Shown: positions 32,805-41,227, counted from the stretch's first letter. The stretch: 64,000 bases of DNA from Shuttleworthia sp045545575 (GCA_045545575.1 JAZQBE010000112.1:1-64000); one strand, 5' to 3'. The notes: generated by a model not told the origin, from the letters alone. Numbers and translations: made by a program.

Positions 32805-33962
32805 ATGAAGAATACAGGAAAAATCAGCGCTGTGCTGGCGCTTTCACTGCTTCTGACCTGCCTTTGCGGATGCGCGGGGCGGGATCGCAGCAGCGTGCCG
32901 GACATCCAGCCGGAACCGGAGACGGCCGTTGCGGAAACGGCGCAGGAGCCGGAGCCGGCAGAGGACCTGCCGGAGGAAACCAAAGAGGATACAGAAACCG
33001 GGACAGAGGCGGAAGCCGGCGCGGACGCGGCGGACGTGACGCTCGAAGAGCTTCCCGAAGAGCCCGTGCCCGAGGCGGCGCCGGTGGTGTTCGGACATAC
33101 GACGGAGCGGGTAAAGCTCCGGGAGGGCGCCGGAGAAAATCATAATGTCATTCGGGTTTTGGACCGGGGAACCTTTCTTCAGATTCTCGGAACCGAAGGC
33201 GGGTGGACAAACGTGTACACGGGCAGCGAATTCGGATACGTGTTTTCCGAATATGTCGCGGCGGAAACCGGGCCGTCCATGGAACCGGCATCTGAACAGC
33301 CCCAGGGCGAAGCCTGGTGGTCCGCCGGCCGCATCGTCGTCATCGATCCCGGCCATCAGGCCGCGGGCGACAGCGCCCAGGAGCCGAACGGCCCGGGTTC
33401 GTCCATTATGAAGGCCCGCGTCACGGGCGGCACCCGCGGCCGCACGACGGGCGTTTACGAGTACGAGCTGAATCTTGACGTTTCCCTTCAGCTGAAGACG
33501 GTGCTGGAAGCGCGCGGATATACCGTTTACCTTACCCGCGAAACGCATGACGTCAATATCAGCAACAAGGAACGCGCCCAGTTCGCCACGGATGTCGGCG
33601 CGGATATCGCCGTGCGGATCCATGCGAACGGTGTCGAGGACAGCAGCGTCAGCGGCGCGCTTTCCATGGCGCCGTCCACGGACAATCCGTACTGCGCGCA
33701 GATCGCCGGCGACAGCCAGCTGCTCGCCCGCTGTGTCATTGACGCCTACTGTGAATCCACCGGGATGAACAACCAGGGCGTGAGCATCTCGGACACGATG
33801 AGCGGAATGAATTGGAGTACGATTCCAGTTACGATCCTTGAGATGGGGTACATGACCAATCCGACGGATGACACCAACATGGAAGACCCAGCGTATCAGA
33901 GCCGGATGGTTTCGGGCATCGCCGATGGCATCGACCGCTACTTCATTTCGAAATTAGAATAG
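32805..33962 (+). CDS. Lipoprotein N-acetylmuramoyl-L-alanine amidase with SH3b domain
   Basis: 385 residues. The start at ATG 32805 gives a lipoprotein signal (MKNTGK, hydrophobic core, lipobox LCGC with Cys about residue 24). A long acidic Pro/Glu linker (about 30-100) is followed by a bacterial SH3 domain (about 105-165, RVKLREGAGENHNVI) and an Amidase_3 domain (about 180-385) with the zinc ligands in VVIDPGHQ, YEYELNLDVS and RIHAN, and catalytic Glu in TILEMGYMTNP. It cleaves the amide bond between MurNAc and the stem peptide outside the cell, probably for daughter-cell separation or remodelling. AGGAAA lies upstream. Confidence 0.9.
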   Translation: MKNTGKISAVLALSLLLTCLCGCAGRDRSSVPDIQPEPETAVAETAQEPEPAEDLPEETKEDTETGTEAEAGADAADVTLEELPEEPVPEAAPVVFGHTTERVKLREGAGENHNVIRVLDRGTFLQILGTEGGWTNVYTGSEFGYVFSEYVAAETGPSMEPASEQPQGEAWWSAGRIVVIDPGHQAAGDSAQEPNGPGSSIMKARVTGGTRGRTTGVYEYELNLDVSLQLKTVLEARGYTVYLTRETHDVNISNKERAQFATDVGADIAVRIHANGVEDSSVSGALSMAPSTDNPYCAQIAGDSQLLARCVIDAYCESTGMNNQGVSISDTMSGMNWSTIPVTILEMGYMTNPTDDTNMEDPAYQSRMVSGIADGIDRYFISKLE

Positions 33963-33974
33963 AATTATAAAAAG

Positions 33975-33999
33975 GCCTGCCTTGTCCGGCAGGCTTTTT
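33975..33999 (+). terminator. Intrinsic terminator after the amidase
   Basis: GCCTGCC/GGCAGGC 7-bp stem (33975-33981 with 33988-33994), 6-base loop, five T residues; A residues on the left side could also make it work on the minus strand for the convergent XRE gene. Confidence 0.85.
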
Positions 34000-34066
34000 G
34001 TATGTTTTCTGTGTGAATGTGTCAGCTGCTTTCCGCCGCGGCGGATGACCGCTGGTGAAGGCGCGG

Positions 34067-34456
34067 CTACCGTTCCGGAAGGCTTTCGTTCAGCATCGCG
34101 AGTGCGTGACAGTACTCGGTCAGCAGGCGGTACTTCGGGGAAGACGGTTTCTGTACGATTTCCAGGATGGTTCGGGGCATGGCCGGCGGCAGACCGGAAT
34201 ACTCTTTGCCCAGCAGGAGATAATCGAGACTGGTATCGAGTTCGCGCGCGGCGATCAGGATGAACTGAAGGGAGGCGTTTGCGCGCCCGCATTCCACGGC
34301 GTTGATGTGCTTTAAGGAAAACCCCATCCGTTCGGCGAGCATCGCCTCTGTCATGTTGTTCCGTACACGCAGGGTAGCGATCCGGCTGCCGACGTCTTTC
34401 GGATCAGGCAGTGCTTTTTCCGGCCTGTCCGGTGTGCTGGTTCTTTTGCTGCTCAT
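34067..34456 (-). CDS. XRE-family helix-turn-helix regulator
   Basis: 129 residues. A Cro/C1-type DNA-binding domain occupies about residues 22-80 (VGSRIATLRVRNNMTEAMLAERMGFSLKHINAVECGRANAS, then LDTSLDYLLLG). The rest is a short helical tail (about 95-129). Convergent with the amidase gene and divergent from the TM2 gene. The intergenic region upstream contains a perfect GAACAG-GTT-CTGTTC inverted repeat, a candidate binding site for it. The target genes are unknown. Confidence 0.82.
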   Translation of the reverse strand: MSSKRTSTPDRPEKALPDPKDVGSRIATLRVRNNMTEAMLAERMGFSLKHINAVECGRANASLQFILIAARELDTSLDYLLLGKEYSGLPPAMPRTILEIVQKPSSPKYRLLTEYCHALAMLNESLPER

Positions 34457-34528
34457 GAATGGTCCTCTGTCTGGTATTGAAATATGCTGTTTTTATTATA
34501 AAAATTGATGCCGGCACGTATGTCCGTT

Positions 34529-34543
34529 GAACAGGTTCTGTTC
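34529..34543. promoter_or_regulatory. Candidate operator in the XRE/TM2 divergent region
   Basis: GAACAG-GTT-CTGTTC is a perfect 6+3+6 inverted repeat between the divergent XRE and TM2 genes. A second palindromic stretch, GAAGGCAGTGCCTTC, lies at about 34578-34592. A minus-strand TATAAT (34495-34500 on the + strand as ATTATA) may be the -10 of the XRE promoter. Binding is inferred. Confidence 0.45.
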
Positions 34544-34606
34544 TTGTAAACCTCACAGGTTCAATACCAAACAAAGGAAGGCAGTGCCTTCGTATTTGCT
34601 CCTTCT

Positions 34607-34635
34607 TGCCACGTGAACGTGAAACAGTTAGAATA
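34607..34635 (+). promoter_or_regulatory. Promoter for the TM2-domain protein
   Basis: TTGCCA at 34607-34612, 17-base spacer, TAGAAT at 34630-34635, about 75 bases before the start at 34709. Confidence 0.55.
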
Positions 34636-34708
34636 AATAACGGAAGTCGTATTGTTTCATTAAATGTAGGATTTGGGTTGCTTTTTCGTGAAAGAGAGGA
34701 TCACTCCC

Positions 34709-35272
34709 ATGAGTCAGGAATACATGCCGGCGGAAGCCGGCGGACGCACGTTAGACGATATTCAGTCGGATTTTGATCAGGGCATGCCGGCATACGGCCA
34801 GCCGGAATCCGCGCGGCCGGTGCCGCCCCAGGGATACGCCGCCCAGCAGGTGCCGCCCCAGGGCTATGCGCAGCAGGTGCCGCCCCAGGGCTATGCCCAG
34901 CAGGTGCCGCCCCAGGGATACGGTGCCCAGCAGGTGCCGTTCCAGGGATACGGCGACGGCTGGAATGCCGACGGGCCGGCCTCGACGGTCTACCGCGGAC
35001 CGGAACCGAACGCGTATTATGATCCGAACGCCTACGGGTATCACATGAATCTGCCGATGAAGAGCAAAATCGCCGGGGCGCTTCTGCATATCCTTCTGGG
35101 CAGCTTCGGCGTCGGCAATTTCTATCTGGGCAAAATCGGTCTGGGAATCGTTGACGTGATCTTCTGCTGGACCGGGATCCCGGCAATTGTGAATCTTGTG
35201 CGCGGAATTCTGATCCTTGTGGGATCGCGCGAAGAGTTTGAAAACAAGTATCATTGCATCTCCACCGACTGA
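34709..35272 (+). CDS. TM2-domain membrane protein with VPPQGYAQQ repeats
   Basis: 187 residues. The first 110 are low-complexity, with tandem PPQGYAQQV-type units (about 38-85) and Tyr/Pro/Gln-rich sequence to about 110. The C-terminal TM2 domain has two membrane helices (about 118-175: AGALLHILLGSFGVGNFYLGKIGLG, then a second helix ending in GILILVG). TM2 proteins are small membrane proteins without an agreed function. The start at ATG 34709 follows AGAGAGGA; an in-frame start at 34673 is less well placed. Divergent from an XRE regulator. Confidence 0.75.
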   Translation: MSQEYMPAEAGGRTLDDIQSDFDQGMPAYGQPESARPVPPQGYAAQQVPPQGYAQQVPPQGYAQQVPPQGYGAQQVPFQGYGDGWNADGPASTVYRGPEPNAYYDPNAYGYHMNLPMKSKIAGALLHILLGSFGVGNFYLGKIGLGIVDVIFCWTGIPAIVNLVRGILILVGSREEFENKYHCISTD

Positions 35273-35306
35273 TGACGGCGTCTTTTACACACGAACGCAG
35301 GGGAAG

Positions 35307-35546
35307 CTACTTCAGCAGAGCTTCGAAGGGCGGGAAATCCTCGTCCGTGCGTTCCAGCAGGTAATCCGTGCTCACATGATAAAATTCGGAAAGACCTTCC
35401 AGTACGTAAACAGGGAGAGACCGGGTGCCTTTTTCATAGTGACTGTAGGTGCGTGGTGAGATGCCGAGCTTTTCGGCTACCTGCCGCTGCGTCAGATCGT
35501 TGGCCTGACGCAGTAATCGCATACGCTCTGTGGAAATCTTGTGCAT
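35307..35546 (-). CDS. Small XRE-family helix-turn-helix regulator
   Basis: 79 residues, almost all a Cro/C1-type domain: MRLLRQANDLTQRQVAEKLGISPRTYSHYEKGTRSLP then a final VSTDYLLERTDE. The start at the ATG whose complement is 35544-35546 has AAGGAAAGG upstream; the longer frame on the same strand lacks a better site. It is divergent from the beta-CASP nuclease gene at 35747. Nothing shows what it controls. Confidence 0.75.
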   Translation of the reverse strand: MHKISTERMRLLRQANDLTQRQVAEKLGISPRTYSHYEKGTRSLPVYVLEGLSEFYHVSTDYLLERTDEDFPPFEALLK

Positions 35547-35698
35547 GTTCGTTGTCCTTTCCTTTGTCATATCAGGGAATGCGAGGGTGCTGCCGAATCC
35601 GGCGTGACAAGTATAGAGTATTTGAAGAGCGGAAAACGAAATTCGGAACAATTTGGACTATTGTTATATGAAATAAAGAATTTTGCAACCTTTCAGCT

Positions 35699-35720
35699 CC
35701 TGTCTGTTAGACCAGACAGG
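35699..35720 (+). promoter_or_regulatory. Leader hairpin ahead of the beta-CASP protein gene
   Basis: An 8-bp inverted repeat CCTGTCTG/CAGACAGG (35699-35706 with 35713-35720) lies about 27 bases before the GTG start, next to the ribosome binding site. It may be an operator for the divergent XRE protein or an RNA stem-loop. Confidence 0.35.
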
Positions 35721-35746
35721 TTCAACCGCCGGCAAAGGAGGAGCGC

Positions 35747-37393
35747 GTGAAGATTACATTTATCGGTGCCGCCCACGAGGTGACCGGAAGCTGCCACGTG
35801 GTGGAAGCCTGCGGAAAGCATTTTCTGGTGGACTGCGGCATGGAGCAGGGCGCGGACATCTATGAGAATCAGGAGCTGCCCATCGCGGCGTCCGACATCG
35901 ATTACGTCTTCGTCACCCATGCCCACGTGGATCACTCGGGACTGCTTCCCCTGATGTACGTGCGGGGGTTCCGGGGCGAGATCTTCGCGACGGAAGCGAC
36001 GCGCAAGCTCTGCAACATCATGCTCAAGGACTGCGCGCATATCCAGGAGCAGGAAACCGAGTGGAAAAACCGCAAAGCGAAGCGAAGCGGCCGGGAACTC
36101 GTCGAGCCGATGTACACCGTCGAGGACGCGCAGAAGACCATGGGGCTGTTCGCCTCGTGCGACTACGGAACGCGGATCCACGTCTGCGACGGCATCGACA
36201 TCCGTTTTATCGACGCCGGTCATCTTCTGGGATCCTCTTCCATCGAAGTGTGGCTTACGGAGGACGGACAGGAGCGGAAGATCGTGTTCTCCGGCGATCT
36301 GGGCAATCCCGGCCGGCCGCTGATCCGCGATCCGGAATATATCGAAGAAGCGGATTACGTCCTGATGGAGTCCACCTACGGCGACCGCTATCATGAAGCC
36401 CCGGCGGAGGACTTTACCCGGCTGCTGGCCGAGGTCATCGAGGATACGATGCGCCGCGGCGGCAACGTCGTCATTCCGGCGTTTTCCGTCGGCCGGACCC
36501 AGGAGATCCTCTACAGCATCCGCCACATCAAACAGGAGCATATGATTTCCGACGCCTACGAGCATTTCGATGTCTATATGGACAGCCCCATGGCGGTCGA
36601 GGCCACGACGGTGTTCGGCGAGAGCGAGCGGGATTACTACGATGAAGAAGCGCTGGACATCGTCCGCGCCGGCGGAAATCCCATCGGGTTCCCGGAGCTG
36701 CGGGTCGCGGTGACCGCGGACGAATCGAAGGCGATCAATTTCGACAAAAAGCCGAAGGTGATCATCTCGGCGTCCGGCATGTGTGAAGCGGGCCGGATCC
36801 GCCATCATCTGAAACACAATCTCTGGCGGCCGGAATGCGCGGTGGTGTTCGTCGGATTCCAGTGCAGCGAAACCCTTGGACGCCGTCTGCTGGACGGCAT
36901 CGAACGGGTCAAAATCTTCGGCGAAGAGGTGCAGGTCCGGGCGCGGATCGTCAACCTGCCCGGCGTCAGCGGTCACGGGGACCGCGGACAGCTGTCGAAC
37001 TGGATCGGGCATTTCAAGCCCGGCGTACGGCATGTGTTCGTCGTGCACGGCGAAGACGACGTGACGTCTTCGACGGCGGCATGGGTCTCCGAGGAAACCG
37101 GCTTCGACGCCTCCGCGCCCTATTCCGGTGAAACCTGGGACCTTCTGACCTGCCGGTGCGTCGAAGAGGGCAACCGCGTGCGGCTGAAGGAGAAGGGCGC
37201 CGCGGGGGCGGACAGCGCCGGCGAGGCCGCTGCGGGCGCGAAGAAGACGCGATCCACGGGCGCTTACGAGCGGCTGGTCGCGGCCGGCCAGCGGCTGCTG
37301 ACGGTCATCCGGCACAACGAAGGCGGGGCGAACAAGGATCTCGCGAAGCTGGCGGATCAGATCACGGCCCTCTGCGACAAGTGGGACCGGTAG
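35747..37393 (+). CDS. MBL-fold/beta-CASP RNA-processing-type hydrolase
   Basis: 548 residues. An N-terminal metallo-beta-lactamase core with the metal motif HAHVDHSG near residue 64 is followed by a beta-CASP insert (VIPAFSVGRTQEILY near 240) and an RMMBL-type C-terminal segment (LPGVSGHGDRGQL near 400, FVVHGE near 430). Relatives (YSH1/CPSF73-like proteins of COG1236) are endo- or exoribonucleases, so RNA cleavage is likely but unproven here. A C-terminal extension (about 475-548) is Ala/Lys-rich. GTG start at 35747 after AAAGGAGGAG. Confidence 0.85.
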   Translation: MKITFIGAAHEVTGSCHVVEACGKHFLVDCGMEQGADIYENQELPIAASDIDYVFVTHAHVDHSGLLPLMYVRGFRGEIFATEATRKLCNIMLKDCAHIQEQETEWKNRKAKRSGRELVEPMYTVEDAQKTMGLFASCDYGTRIHVCDGIDIRFIDAGHLLGSSSIEVWLTEDGQERKIVFSGDLGNPGRPLIRDPEYIEEADYVLMESTYGDRYHEAPAEDFTRLLAEVIEDTMRRGGNVVIPAFSVGRTQEILYSIRHIKQEHMISDAYEHFDVYMDSPMAVEATTVFGESERDYYDEEALDIVRAGGNPIGFPELRVAVTADESKAINFDKKPKVIISASGMCEAGRIRHHLKHNLWRPECAVVFVGFQCSETLGRRLLDGIERVKIFGEEVQVRARIVNLPGVSGHGDRGQLSNWIGHFKPGVRHVFVVHGEDDVTSSTAAWVSEETGFDASAPYSGETWDLLTCRCVEEGNRVRLKEKGAAGADSAGEAAAGAKKTRSTGAYERLVAAGQRLLTVIRHNEGGANKDLAKLADQITALCDKWDR

Positions 37394-37421
37394 GAAACGG
37401 GCAAAAAGCCCGCCGCAGGGC

Positions 37422-37450
37422 TTGAGAGTTTATGTACTTTCGGCTATAAT
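37422..37450 (+). promoter_or_regulatory. Promoter upstream of queT
   Basis: TTGAGA at 37422-37427, 17-base spacer, consensus TATAAT at 37445-37450. A transcript would start near 37456-37458, inside the left arm of the terminator hairpin that follows. Confidence 0.7.
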
Positions 37451-37452
37451 TT

Positions 37453-37499
37453 AGGGGTTAGCAAGAAGAGGGGCGTCTCTTTTTTGCTGACCCCTTTTT
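37453..37499 (+). terminator. Strong intrinsic terminator nested at the queT promoter start site
   Basis: A 12-bp stem with one G-U (37453-37464 with 37484-37495) contains an inner 5-bp stem (37466-37470 with 37477-37481) and runs into TTTTT at 37495-37499. Read-through from the upstream nuclease gene would form it completely. RNA starting at the promoter just above would lack the first base pairs. Confidence 0.8.
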
Positions 37500-37520
37500 G
37501 CAGGTTTGTGGGGAAGCCTG

Positions 37521-37565
37521 CCGTATGTTCGAAACCATCCATACGTTAAATAAAACTACGGGAGG
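37521..37565 (+). ncRNA. Candidate preQ1-I-type riboswitch in the queT leader
   Basis: A 6-bp stem CGTATG/CATACG (37522-37527 with 37540-37545) encloses a 12-base loop that begins TTC and ends in C. It is followed by an A-rich tail TTAAATAAAACTACGG merging into the GGGAGG ribosome binding site. Stem, loop length, terminal C and A-rich tail resemble class I preQ1 aptamers, and a short loop-tail pseudoknot (CG 37530-37531 with CG 37559-37560) can be drawn. QueT transporters are often under preQ1 control. The loop sequence departs from consensus, so this is a candidate only. Confidence 0.45.
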
Positions 37566-37575
37566 AAAACTGAAT

Positions 37576-38103
37576 ATGAAAAACATGTCAAAGAAAACCC
37601 TGTTCGTGGCCCAGGCGGCCATGATCGCGGCCATTTACGTCATCCTGACCGTCGGCATCAATGCCTTCGGCCTTGCGAGCGGTGCGATCCAGGTGCGAAT
37701 TTCCGAAGCCCTGTGTATCCTGCCGGTCTTTACCCCGGCGGCGATCCCCGGCCTCTTCGTCGGCTGCCTGCTGTCGAACACGCTGACGGGCTGCGCTCTG
37801 TGGGACATCGTCTTCGGCAGTCTCGCCACGCTTGCCGGCGCCCTCGGCACCCGGGCGCTGAAGCACACGAAGTTCGTCTTCACGCTGCCGCCGGTGCTTG
37901 CGAACGCCATCGTCGTCCCGGTGGTCCTTCGGTCCGTATACGGGCTGGAGGATGCGTATCTGTATCTGGTCGCGACGGTGGGCGTCGGAGAAATCATCTC
38001 CGTCTGCATCATCGGCTTCGTGCTGTATCTGGTCCTTCGCCCCTATGCCGGCGTCATTTTCGGACAGACGAACGGCGCGGCGGACGGACAGGACGAAGCG
38101 TAA
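37576..38103 (+). CDS. queT: QueT-family queuosine precursor transporter
   Basis: 175 residues, about five to six membrane helices. The family features are an N-terminal VAQAAMIAAIYVILTV helix, then GAIQVRISEALCILPVFTPAAIPGLFVGCLLSN and GCALWDIVFGSLATL. QueT is the substrate-specific component of an energy-coupling-factor type importer for preQ1/preQ0-type precursors; the EcfAAT module is elsewhere. tgt and queA in the same window supply the downstream steps. ATG 37576 follows GGGAGG. A candidate preQ1 aptamer overlaps the ribosome binding site. Confidence 0.88.
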   Translation: MKNMSKKTLFVAQAAMIAAIYVILTVGINAFGLASGAIQVRISEALCILPVFTPAAIPGLFVGCLLSNTLTGCALWDIVFGSLATLAGALGTRALKHTKFVFTLPPVLANAIVVPVVLRSVYGLEDAYLYLVATVGVGEIISVCIIGFVLYLVLRPYAGVIFGQTNGAADGQDEA

Positions 38104-38182
38104 CCAAAAAAGAATTCACCCGCGGAAAGGCGCTCCGTGACCGGAGACGCCCGCAGTGCAAACAGAAGATAAAGAGGCATTC

Positions 38183-39976
38183 ATGAAAGATATCATCACG
38201 CTGCTTTCGGAAGAACTGCAAAGTGCATTTGAAGCCGCCGGCTACGATCCGTCCCTGGGGAAGGTGACGGTCTCGAACCGGCCGGACCTTTGCGAGTATC
38301 AGTGCAACGGCGCCATGGCCGGCGCGAAGCTTTATCACAAGGCGCCCCTTGTGATCGCCCAGGACGTGGCCGGAAAGCTTGCGGACAGCAAGACGCTGCT
38401 TTCGGCCGAAGCCGCTGCGCCGGGCTTTCTGAACCTGAAACTGAATCCCGCCTGGCTGGCGGAATACGTCGAGCAGATGCGCGAAGACGCCGGCCGTTTC
38501 GGCGCGCCCGTAACGGAGCATCCGAAACGCGTGATGATCGACTACGGCGGCCCGAACGTGGCGAAGCCGCTTCACGTCGGGCACCTGCGCTCGGCCGTCA
38601 TCGGCGAATCCTTAAAGCGCCTGCTGCGCTTTGCGGGGAACGAGGTGACCGGCGACGTGCATCTGGGCGACTGGGGACTCCAGATGGGGCTGGTGATTAC
38701 CGGCTTAAAAGAGCGCAAGCCGGATCTGGTCTATTTTGATCCGGACTACACGGGCACGTATCCGGCGGAAGCGCCGTTTACCATCGGCGAGCTGGAGGAG
38801 ATCTATCCGGCTGCCAGCAAGCGCTCGAAGGAGGACGAGGCCTACAAGGCCGAGGCCATGCAGGCGACCTTCGAACTGCAGCACGGCCGCCGGGGCTACC
38901 AGGCGCTGCTTTCGCACATCATGAGCGTTTCCGTGAACGATTTAAAGCGCAACTACAGCCGTCTCGGCGTCGAATTCGATCTCTGGAAGGGCGAATCGGA
39001 CGCGCAGCCCTTCATTCCGGACATGGTTCAGAAGATGAAGGACGACGGTTTTGCCTATATCAGCGACGGCGCGCTGGTCGTGGATGTCAAAGAAGAGACG
39101 GACACGAAGGAAGTCCCGCCGTGCATGATTTTAAAATCCGACGGCGCGTCCCTGTACAACACGACGGACCTGGCGACCCTGGTGTGGCGCATGAAGGACT
39201 ATGCGCCGGATCACATCATCTATGTGGTGGACAAGCGGCAGGAGCTGTATTTTACGCAGGTGTTCCGCTGCGCGAAAAAGACCGGCATCGTTCCGTCCGG
39301 AACGGAACTGTCGTTCCTGGGCTTCGGCACGATGAACGGCAGGGACGGCAAGCCCTTTAAAACCCGCGATGGCGGTGTGATGCGTCTGTCCTCGCTGCTG
39401 GACGAAGTTACCGACCGCATGCGGGAGCGCATCGCGGAAGGCGGCATGATGGAAGGTGAAGAGGCCGAGCGCACCGCGCAGATCGTTTCCCTGGCCGCGC
39501 TGAAATACGGGGATCTGTCCAACCAGGCATCGAAGGATTACATCTTCGACGTGGAACGCTTCACGTCGGCGGAGGGCAACACCGGACCGTATATCCTTTA
39601 CACCATCGTGCGGATCCGGTCCATCTTAAGCCGCTACCTGGAAGCCGCGGCGGATCCGGCAGAGGCGGAGCGCCTCCTGTCGCAGCCCGGCGGACTGCTC
39701 GCGCCGGCTTCGGAGAGCGAACAGGACCTGATGCGGACGCTGTCCGGCTTCGGGCCCGCGGTATCCGCGGCGGTCCGCGAGCTCGCGCCGCACAAAATCT
39801 GCGCGTATATCTACGAGCTGGCGGATACCTTCAATCATTTCTACCACGAGACCAAAATCCTGGCCTGCGAGGACGAGACGCAGCGCACAAGCTGGCTGAA
39901 GCTGCTGTCGCTGACGCGCGACGTGCTTCTTGCAAGCATCGATCTGCTGGGATTTGAAGCGCCCGAGAAGATGTAA
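38183..39976 (+). CDS. argS: Arginine--tRNA ligase
   Basis: 597 residues, class I synthetase. An N-terminal Add-1 domain (about 1-110) is followed by the HIGH-type motif HVGHLRSAVIGESLKR near residue 132 and LGDWGLQMG near 163. FKTRDGGVMRLSSLL near 393 stands in place of a canonical KMSK, as in E. coli-type ArgRS. The C-terminal DALR anticodon-binding domain follows (about 470-597). ATG 38183 with AAAGAGG upstream is preferred over an in-frame earlier ATG without a site. No T-box was seen upstream. Confidence 0.96.
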   Translation: MKDIITLLSEELQSAFEAAGYDPSLGKVTVSNRPDLCEYQCNGAMAGAKLYHKAPLVIAQDVAGKLADSKTLLSAEAAAPGFLNLKLNPAWLAEYVEQMREDAGRFGAPVTEHPKRVMIDYGGPNVAKPLHVGHLRSAVIGESLKRLLRFAGNEVTGDVHLGDWGLQMGLVITGLKERKPDLVYFDPDYTGTYPAEAPFTIGELEEIYPAASKRSKEDEAYKAEAMQATFELQHGRRGYQALLSHIMSVSVNDLKRNYSRLGVEFDLWKGESDAQPFIPDMVQKMKDDGFAYISDGALVVDVKEETDTKEVPPCMILKSDGASLYNTTDLATLVWRMKDYAPDHIIYVVDKRQELYFTQVFRCAKKTGIVPSGTELSFLGFGTMNGRDGKPFKTRDGGVMRLSSLLDEVTDRMRERIAEGGMMEGEEAERTAQIVSLAALKYGDLSNQASKDYIFDVERFTSAEGNTGPYILYTIVRIRSILSRYLEAAADPAEAERLLSQPGGLLAPASESEQDLMRTLSGFGPAVSAAVRELAPHKICAYIYELADTFNHFYHETKILACEDETQRTSWLKLLSLTRDVLLASIDLLGFEAPEKM

Positions 39977-40024
39977 CCGGTTTCGGACGTTTCACGAAAA
40001 TACACAGAAACCAAGGAGGACATC

Positions 40025-41227
40025 ATGACAAAGATTGATATCATTTCCGGCTTTTTAGGAGCCGGAAAAACAACGCTGATGAAGAAGCTGATCGAAGAGG
40101 TTTACGCCGGCGAGAAGGTGGTCATCGTCGAAAACGTATTCGGCGAGATCGGCATCGACGGCGGCTTCTTAAAGGATACCGGCATCACGGTTTCCGAGCT
40201 GAATTCTGGCTGTATCTGCTGCACGCTGGTCGGCGACTTCACGAAGAATCTCCATGAGGTGATTTCCACGTACGCGCCGGACCGCATTCTGATCGAGCCC
40301 TCCGGTGTCGGCAAGCTTTCCGACGTCATGGCGTCCGTTATGGACGTGGAGAAGACAGAGGACGTCAAGCTGAATGCCCTCGTGACGGTTGTCAATGCGT
40401 TAAAGGCCTCCAAGCAGATGAAGGCCTTCGGCGAATTCTTCAACGACCAGATCGCTCACGCGACCACCATCGTCCTTTCCCGGACGCAGAACGCGACGCC
40501 CGAACAGCTCGAATTCTGTCACACGCAGATCAAGGCGCTGAATCCGAAGGCCGCCGTGATTACGACGCCCTGGGACGAGATTTCCGGTGCGCAGATGCTT
40601 GCCGTCATGGAAGGGCAGGACAGCCTGGAAATGCGCGCCCTCGCGGAGCTGCATCACGCCGAGGAGGAGGCCGAGCACGAGGCGGAGCACCATCATCATC
40701 ACCACGACGACGATGAGGACGAGCACGAGCACGGGCACGGGCATCATCACCATCATCACGACGACGATGACGACGACGAGGACGAGCACGGGCATCATCA
40801 CCATCATCACGACGACGATGACGACGAGGACGAACACGAGCATCACCATCACCATCACGACGATGATGACGACGATGACGATGAGGATGAGCATGAGCAT
40901 CATCACCATCATCACGATCATGAGCATCATCACCACCATCACCACGCGGACGACGTCTTTGACACCTGGGGCCGTGAGACGCCGCATGTGTTCGAGCGCG
41001 CCGTGATCGAGAAGGCGATGGCCGCGTTCGCGGATACCGAGGACTACGGAACCGTGGTCCGCTCGAAGGGCATCGTGCCGGCGAGCGACGGGACGTGGCT
41101 GTACTTCGACCTGGTGGACGGCGAGTGGGAGATCCGCACCGGAGACGCGGATTACACCGGCCGCCTCGTGGTGATCGGCACCGATTTAAAGGAAGACGCC
41201 ATCGCGGCGCTGTTCGGCCTGGCCTAA
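40025..41227 (+). CDS. COG0523 (CobW/ZNG1-type) GTPase with long His/Asp tract
   Basis: 400 residues. The G3E GTPase domain has Walker A GFLGAGKTTL near residue 10, the zinc-binding CxCC motif in NSGCICCTL at about 60-67, and an IEPSGVG switch near 95. Residues about 218-310 are a remarkable tract of repeated six-His blocks alternating with Asp/Glu runs (HHHHHHDDDDDDEDE pattern), followed by a C-terminal CobW_C-like domain. COG0523 proteins act as metal chaperones, mostly for zinc, and His tracts in the family bind metal. It lies 39 bases before a second COG0523 gene. ATG 40025 follows AAGGAGG. Confidence 0.88.
   Translation: MTKIDIISGFLGAGKTTLMKKLIEEVYAGEKVVIVENVFGEIGIDGGFLKDTGITVSELNSGCICCTLVGDFTKNLHEVISTYAPDRILIEPSGVGKLSDVMASVMDVEKTEDVKLNALVTVVNALKASKQMKAFGEFFNDQIAHATTIVLSRTQNATPEQLEFCHTQIKALNPKAAVITTPWDEISGAQMLAVMEGQDSLEMRALAELHHAEEEAEHEAEHHHHHHDDDEDEHEHGHGHHHHHHDDDDDDEDEHGHHHHHHDDDDDEDEHEHHHHHHDDDDDDDDEDEHEHHHHHHDHEHHHHHHHADDVFDTWGRETPHVFERAVIEKAMAAFADTEDYGTVVRSKGIVPASDGTWLYFDLVDGEWEIRTGDADYTGRLVVIGTDLKEDAIAALFGLA

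Noticed and set aside
40676..40950. Sequencing artefact or engineered His-tag in the GTPase
   Set aside because: The tract has mixed CAT/CAC and GAC/GAT codons, keeps frame through the whole gene and belongs to a family known for His-rich segments.
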